A stretch of DNA of 64,000 nt from Dactylis glomerata (taxonomy: Eukaryota > Streptophyta > Magnoliopsida > Poales > Poaceae), in contig QXEO01000411.1 of NCBI GenBank assembly GCA_007115705.1, forward strand, positions 1,426,001-1,490,000, in the 5' to 3' direction. Each line of letters begins with the position of its first letter. Position 1 is the stretch's first letter. A program made the position numbers and the translations under genes. Shown here piece after piece: positions 59,138 to 64,000 of the stretch. The notes under the pieces are model-generated. The model was not told the DNA's origin and did not search any database. It worked only from the letters and a program-made list of their open reading frames with translations.

Positions 59138-59725
59138 CTAATGGAAGTGGACTTCAGCTTCATATTTCTTCTGGCACTGGGTGCCGTCATAGATCTTCAT
59201 GTCGAACTTCGACGTGCCGATGTGGAAATCAAAGGCCATGAAGAAGCCTTGGTGGATGTCGTGGTCTTCTGCAAACTGTGACAAGCTGCCCCTCAAGTAC
59301 TGCTCGCCATCGCCATCATACCACACCTCCACCTCGTATGGGATACCACTGCCAGACTGTTCGCGGAGAACCGCCTCTCGCAGTTCGCGCCCATCCATGA
59401 ACTTGGTGAAATTCAGCGGCAGGCGCTCAATCTCGCGGCACTGCGCCATGGCAATGCAGAAGAAAGAAAAGATTCGGGGAGGCGCAGCAGGAGCAGCGGA
59501 AGCAGCAGGAGGAGGAGCGATTGGACCTGGAGCAGCGCCAGTCACCTTGGGCTTGTTCTTACTACCAGGTGGGCGGCCGGGGCGACGCTTAGCCGGAGCG
59601 GCCGATGATGATCCTACTGCGGCCGGAGTGGTGTTGCTCTTATTTTTACTTCCACGAGGGCGACCCCAGCCTCGTGGCGCCACCGGAGAGCCAAGGTTCA
59701 GACGAGAACCATCAGCGTCAGCCAT
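59138..59725 (-). CDS. F1 antisense gene: AT-hook plus B3-like DNA-binding protein
   Basis: Intact 195-codon frame from the ATG at 59725 (MADADGSRLNLGSP) to 59138, on the strand opposite to F1. Two AT-hook motifs are evident: GWGRPRGSKNK (about residues 20-30) and RRPGRPPGSKNK (about 47-58), minor-groove A/T-binding elements (family knowledge). After an Ala/Pro linker, residues about 90-190 look like a plant B3 domain: FFCIAMAQCREIERLPLNFT, then VEVWYDGDGEQYLRGSLSQF, AEDHDIHQGFFMAFDF and SKFDMKIYDGTQC, matching the F-x-IP-xF ... L-x-GW-x-F ... L-x-GD-x-x-xF ... F-x-V-x-I-x-D layout. No introns needed. The longer ORF start (MLINKASSS, 59839) runs into the promoter. A nuclear DNA-binding role is inferred; capture from a host B3 gene is possible. 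Confidence 0.75.
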   Translation of the reverse strand: MADADGSRLNLGSPVAPRGWGRPRGSKNKSNTTPAAVGSSSAAPAKRRPGRPPGSKNKPKVTGAAPGPIAPPPAASAAPAAPPRIFSFFCIAMAQCREIERLPLNFTKFMDGRELREAVLREQSGSGIPYEVEVWYDGDGEQYLRGSLSQFAEDHDIHQGFFMAFDFHIGTSKFDMKIYDGTQCQKKYEAEVHFH

Positions 59726-59826
59726 GTGCGCAAGGGAAAAGCCTAGGAAAACCCTAGATGGAGAAAGAAGATGATGCGACGGGGGAGGAATCTGATTAGG
59801 GTTTTTACCCTTGCTAGAAGATGCTT

Positions 59827-59836
59827 TATTTATAAG
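59827..59836 (-). promoter_or_regulatory. TATA box of the F1 antisense gene
   Basis: Minus strand CTTATAAATAAA, about 100 bp upstream of the ATG at 59725. Confidence 0.5.
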
Positions 59837-59839
59837 CAC

Positions 59840-60764
59840 ATATTATCGGGCCCCTGTTCTACAGCAAGGCCCGTAAATATATTTTACAAAAGGAGTTAAA
59901 TTCTGCACACAGCAGACGATAATACCAAAGAGGAAAAACAAGAAGAGGAGACTGTGGTCGCACAATATGAAAACCTCGACTTGGACTCGGGGGCTTGCTA
60001 ACAGTAGACGTCAGCAGAAGAAAGAAGAGCTGAACTTTGAGCCTATGCTTGACTACAAGTATCCAAACATAGCCTCGGGGGCTACTCCCATCGGGAGCGC
60101 TGAGCGCGCACCCGATAGAGGATGAGATAATCAATAATGGAGATGACGAAGGATTAACGTACAAACTTCGACTACATAGTTGACGAAGCGCAGAGAGATT
60201 ACTCCCATCGGGAGCGAAGAAGGTTAATTTAAAAACCCGAATATTTTCAGTCAAAATTTGACTGCGACATGAGATTCTCGAATTGCGTTATCGCAACACA
60301 ACTCGAATGCCGTGACTTATCACGAAGGTAAGACCCCGGGATCCGTCCTGTGTGGCCTGGTATACGCACATGGATGCGCTCTGCTGGTATGTATCCGTGT
60401 CTACGACGCGAAGAAAATCCTGGTGGACGCACTGGGTACCCTGAGAACCACTGGGACTCATTCTTTGTAAGTCCTAAATGCGGCAAAAGAATGGGTTTGA
60501 CCGGTATCCCGAATTCAAATCCAAGGGGATTGAATTTGAAGTAGGTGACAAGTATCTGTTCCGGCAGTTAACTGACATCTTGATCCGTCAGAGTTGTCAG
60601 GCTTGTTCATCAAAACCCCTTGCGAAAGAATATCATGAAAATAAGTCGAAAGACCAAGTCGAAGATTTGAAGATAAGAAGAAATCGAAGAATTGATCAAG
60701 TCGAAGATTTAAAGATTAGAGATTCAACCTGAATTTGCAATTCTGGTAGAATCTCAGGGGCTAC
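59840..60764. other. F1 3' arm with hairpin and polypurine-like modules
   Basis: Non-coding arm homologous to F2 61648-62330 in opposite orientation. It carries CTCGGGGGCTACTCCCATCG with a following GGAG hairpin (60064-60090), a second CTCCCATCGGGAG at about 60201, two copies of a 'caagtcgaagattt(g/a)aagat' unit (60656-60725), and the polypurine tract at 60756-60764. The ORFs listed on both strands here are shadows. Confidence 0.6.
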
Positions 60765-61099
60765 TGACAAGGGTATAGTTAATAGAGCCCGCTAGTTGAG
60801 TACCCCTGAGGCCCGTGTAGCTAGGCCCAATTGTAATGATAGTCGAATACGAGTTCCTACCGTATGTCGATATTGTAATCTGTATCGGACCCTACCCGAT
60901 CCTCGAGACCTGGCCACCTATATAAAGGGGCCAGGAGGGGACGGTGTAGGGCAGATTGAGAGAAAACCTGGTTTAACACCCAAAGTTTACTTTCGACACA
61001 CACCAATTTCGACTAATTTTACCTTCGAGTTCATCCGACGCCCTATCTCCCCGATCCTAAGTCCTTCATTTAGGACATTTGTCGAGTTAGCCCTCGTCA
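60765..61099 (+). repeat. F1 3' LTR
   Basis: 335 bp, TGACAAGGGTATAG to CCCTCGTCA; TATA near 60919. Confidence 0.92.
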
Positions 61100-61104
61100 C
61101 TAAG

Positions 61105-61313
61105 TTTTGCTTCAATTCTGCCTAATTAATCAAAAAAATCGGAAATGGCTGAAAAATTCCGCGCCACGCGGCGGCCTGTGATTGGCCGATACACTTTCGG
61201 TCGGATCACGCTTAAAAGCCGTTGGATCTGAACGAAACGGGCGGCCTGGATCGCTCTCCCTAGGAGCTCACCGGGGAAAAAGATGGCGGCGGCGAGTGGC
61301 TCGGTAGGGTCGC
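61105..61313 (-). repeat. Element G 5' LTR, continuation
   Basis: TTTTGCTTCAATTCTGCC at 61105 continues the 3' LTR alignment (33805 onward: TTTTGCATCAATTCTGCC). Stops at GGGTCGC where F2 enters. Confidence 0.85.
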
Positions 61314-61647
61314 TGACGAGGGTTAACTCGACAAATGTCCTAGATGAAGGACTTAGGATCGGAGAGATAGGGCATCGGATGAACTCGAAGGTAAAGTTAG
61401 TCGAAATAGGTGTGTGTCGAAAGTAAACTTGGGTGTTTAACCTGGCTTGCTTTCAATCTGCCCTACACCGTCCCCTCCTGGCCCCTATATATAGGTGGCC
61501 AAGTCTCGAGGATCGGGTAGGGTCCGATACAGATTACAATATCGACATACGGTAGGAACTCGTATTCGACTATCATTACAATTGGGCCTAGCTTAACGGG
61601 CCTCAGGGGTACTCAACTAACGGGCTCTATTAACTATACCCTTGTCA
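61314..61647 (-). repeat. F2 3' LTR
   Basis: 334 bp, reverse complement of the F1 LTR with a modest number of differences; TATA-like CTATATATAGG near 61487. Confidence 0.9.
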
Positions 61648-62725
61648 GTAGCCCCTGAGATTCTACCAGAATTGTAGATTCGGGTTGAATCTCTAATCTT
61701 CAAATCTTCGACTTGATCAATTCTTCGACTTCTTCTTATCTTCAAATCTTCGACTTGGTCTTTCGACTTATATTTATAATAATTTGTTCGCAAGGGGTCT
61801 TGATGAACAAGCCTGACAACTCTGACGGATCAAGAGGTCAGTTAACTGCCGGAACAGATACTTGTCACCTACTTCAAATTCAATCCCCTTGGATTTGAAT
61901 TCGGGATACCGGTCAAACCCATTCTTCTGCCGCATTTAGGACTTACAAAGAATGAATCCCAGTGGTTCTCAGGGTACCCAGTGCGTCCACCAGGATTTTC
62001 TTTGCGTCGTAGACACGGATACATACCAGCAGAGCGCATCCATGTGCGTATACCAGGCCACACAGGACGGATCCCGGGGTCTTACCTTCGTGACAAGTCA
62101 CGGCATTCGAGTTGTGTTGCGATAACGCAACTCGAGAATCTCATGTCGCAGTCAAATCTTGACTGAAAATATTCAGGTTTCTTCAACCATAAAACTCGCT
62201 CCCGATGGGAGTAACACTCCTGCACTTCTCGAATTATAATGCTTTGCCAAGAAATATTGTCGGGTGCGCGCTCAGCGCTCCCGATGGGAGTAGCCCCCGA
62301 GGCTATAGTCGAAAAAGGCTTTTTTTGAGTATAGGCTCAAAAAATGTAGTGTAATTCATCATACTTCAACTCGAGATATTTTAACTTCAATATACTTCAT
62401 CTTAGAGATACTCTAAGAATGCCTTGTCGTCGAATATGCTTCCACAACTCCATTAAAGATTTCCATTCACCATCTTTTAAGAGTAGTAGCCCCCAAGGCT
62501 ATAATCAAAAAATCCTTCACACATAATCTTCTCTAAGAATTTTGCATTTGTCGGTGCCATTTCCTGTTTGATAATATATCCTTTATGACACCAATGAATA
62601 CGTCACTCTGTATCATTGCGAACCGTTGCACGGGCAGTACTGTAAATTTCTCAATTTTTGACCGTTAGTAGGCTGCCGTTTCTGCTCTTTGCGCCACTTC
62701 TCGGCCCACGATCCTTCTCCCAGAA
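61648..62725. other. F2 3' arm
   Basis: Homologous to the F1 arm up to about 62330: the same CTCCCGATGGGAG hairpin, seen twice (about 62201 and 62270), with AGTAGCCCCCGAGGCTATA. From about 62330 on, the sequence differs from F1, including another AGTAGCCCCCAAGGCTATA at about 62485. No gene seen. Confidence 0.6.
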
Positions 62726-62736
62726 GATATATAAGG
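62726..62736 (+). promoter_or_regulatory. TATA box of the F2 antisense gene
   Basis: GATATATAAGG, about 150 bp before the ATG at 62882. Confidence 0.55.
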
Positions 62737-62881
62737 GGCGTAGTGGGGGAGTTTTACTGTTTACCAGCTCGTTTCCTCCGCCGCCTCCATTGCTGATCTC
62801 CTCTGCCTCCTTCGCTCGTGCATAGCCCCCAAGCACACTTCGTACTGGATGCGCGTGAAACACCTGGCCACTAAGAGCACC

Positions 62882-64000
62882 ATGGCCAAGTCTTCTGCCA
62901 CCAACTGGGTTCGCTCCACCATCTCAAAGAAGGAGGTGGAGAAGGCTACAGCGGACGGCCTCATCGCCGCCGAAGATTCCATCAAATTCCCCAGTACTGA
63001 ACGGATCCCGAAGCCCCCAAGCAGTTATCGGGTAATGTTCCTTGCTTTCCTCCTCCGCGGTTTCTCTCTTCCTGCCCACGAGTTTCTCCGTGGGCTTCTG
63101 TTTGTTTACGGTGTGCAGCTCCACCAACTCACACCGAATTCTCTGCTGCACATCGCCTGTTTTGTGACTCTCTGCGAGTCCTTCTTGGGCATTGAGCCCC
63201 ACTTTCTTCTGTGGAGGTCAATCTTTCGACTCCGCCCCAACGTTTCTTTGGCTAGGAAACCCGAACTGGGCGGAGCCGTCGTTTCTGTGCGCCCTGAGGC
63301 GCAATACTTTGAATTTTCCATGGTCGCGTCTGTTCAAGGGTGGAGAACAAAGTGGTTCTATATCAAGGACCGTAAATCCTCTCCTGAAGATGAATACGGC
63401 CTTCCTCCCTTTGACGCTTCCCAGGAGGTGAAGAAATTGGCATCGTGGGATACGCTCCCCTCAGATGCAGAAGTAGAAGAAATTCTTCCTCTTCTTTCCT
63501 GCATCAAAGCTTTGAAAGGAGGTCAAGGAGGTGCTCTGTCGGGTATGCAACTCATGGCGTTTTTCATTCAACGTCGAGTTCAACCCCTACAACACCGCCT
63601 TACCAGACTTTGGAATTACTCCGGATTGGAAGATCCTACTCGCATATCTGAAGATCTGATATCGAAAGAAGACGTCGACAAGCGAGTCAGGAATCTTACC
63701 AAGCTCACCAAGGAACATGCAGTTGCGGATTTAACCGCTGACTTTTTCGACTCCGTGCACCCTCTTCCTGAGGTATGTATCTTCGCGTTTACTTATTGTC
63801 AAACTTTGCTTGGTTCGATTTGTGTTTATTCTTGTGCCATTGCACTCTGCTAATTTATTCATATGCAGGGTCATCAATTCCGTGTTTCTCGTCCTCCTCT
63901 TCCAGAGGCAAGGCCCCTACCAGCTGATCTTGCCTCTACTGCATCTGAAGCCCCCGAGGCTGACGAAAGTCAGGATGGAGATGATGTCGAAGAATCAGAA
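62882..64000 (+). CDS. F2 antisense gene: PF04195-like protein, two exons visible, open at the right edge
   Basis: I start it at the ATG at 62882 (MAKSSATNWVRSTI, context CACCATGG) rather than the upstream ATG at 62849. Exon 1 (297 codons to 63772) carries the PF04195-type core: FLLRGFSLPAHEFLRGLLFV, YGVQLHQLTPNSLLHIACFV, TLCESFLGIEPHFLLWRSIF, then GW-TKWFY and RRVQPLQHR. A phase-0 intron 63773-63868 (GAG|GTATGT ... ATATGCAG) precedes exon 2 (GHQFRVSRPPLPEARPLPAD), which becomes acidic at the edge. H's antisense gene has its first intron at the equivalent place after PE. No stop before the intron, so exon 1 looks intact. Function is unknown; the family is known as retroelement-associated in grasses. 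Confidence 0.75.

Larger units (their letters stand above)
52267..61099 (+). mobile_element. Element F1: complete Tat/Retand-type Gypsy element with antisense B3-like gene
   Basis: 8833 bp flanked by CTAAG (52262-52266 and 61100-61104), inserted in G's LTR. 335-bp LTRs, PBS, one long gag-pol frame, an antisense gene, a non-coding arm, and a polypurine tract CAGGGGCTAC before the 3' LTR. Assigned to the Tat lineage by two RNase H domains and an integrase without chromodomain. Confidence 0.9.
32081..61313 (-). mobile_element. Element G: Tekay/Del-type chromovirus, minus orientation, heavily interrupted
   Basis: 3' LTR 32081-34972; pol 34985-37562; element D; pol continued from 47785; gag-protease to 49642; leader and PBS to 50541; 5' LTR 50542-52266, interrupted by F1, resumed 61105-61313 and cut again by F2. 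The outer 5' end is off-window. Left flank is ACACG (32076-32080). Assigned by the integrase chromodomain, the RT/IN style and the LTR start TGTAACATCCCAG. Confidence 0.85.
61314..64000 (-). mobile_element. Element F2: F-family Gypsy element, minus orientation, runs off the right edge
   Basis: 3' LTR 61314-61647, polypurine tract complement GTAGCCCCT, a 3' arm homologous to F1, then a different antisense gene (plus strand). Left target flank GTCGC (61309-61313). Pol is off-window. Confidence 0.85.

Overview
The window is intergenic heterochromatin of a large-genome grass, most likely a pooid (Triticeae or a close relative). I found no host gene, tRNA, rRNA or CRISPR array. Essentially everything recognisable is transposable element: nested Gypsy LTR retrotransposons plus one Helitron. 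The grass call rests on LTRs beginning TGATACGTCTCCAACGTATC (the style of Triticeae Sabrina/WHAM-type Athila elements), a TGGCGCCGTTGCCGGGGA primer binding site, and antisense genes of the grass 'putative gypsy type transposon' family (PF04195-like). Family names are from memory and unverified. Elements carry letters (A-K) here only for cross-reference.

Layout, left to right. 1-1595: 3' end of element K (+), with the start of an antisense gene, its TATA box, a polypurine tract and an LTR. 1860-2057: LTR fragment on the minus strand. 2058-8354: element A (-), an Athila-like element with gag-protease only, 3' truncated and sitting in the integrase of element H. 8355-21125: element H (+), consisting of the integrase tail, a multi-exon antisense gene and a 3' LTR. 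That antisense gene is split by a J-B chimera (9541-17602): J contributes an LTR, PBS and minisatellite, and B is a short non-autonomous relative of A. 21126-24053: old retroelement debris. 24054-24906 and 31558-31719: element E (-), with an LTR and the promoter and start of its antisense gene, interrupted by element C (24907-31557, -). 31720-32080: a sliver of an F-family element (F3). 32081 to 61313: a large Tekay/Del-type chromovirus G (-). It contains element D (37563-47784, target duplication CACCC), which itself holds a 1.8-kb Helitron (43634-45453), and element F1 (52267-61099, target duplication CTAAG). 61314-64000: element F2 (-), which runs off the window.

A, B, C and D share LTRs and a long 3' non-coding region, and none encodes reverse transcriptase or integrase. 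They are non-autonomous and come in two coding types: gag-protease (A, D) and a small unrecognised ORF (B, C). F1 is a nearly complete Tat/Retand-type element with gag, protease, RT, two RNase H domains and integrase, disabled by point mutations.

The most interesting theme is antisense gene cassettes between pol and the 3' LTR. Five elements (K, H, E, F1, F2) each carry, next to the 3' LTR, a gene on the opposite strand with its own TATA box. H and F2 have unrelated LTRs but homologous PF04195-like proteins with an intron at the same place. F1 and F2 share LTRs and flanking arms but carry unrelated genes: F1 encodes an AT-hook plus B3-like DNA-binding protein, F2 a PF04195-like protein. The cassette therefore appears exchangeable.
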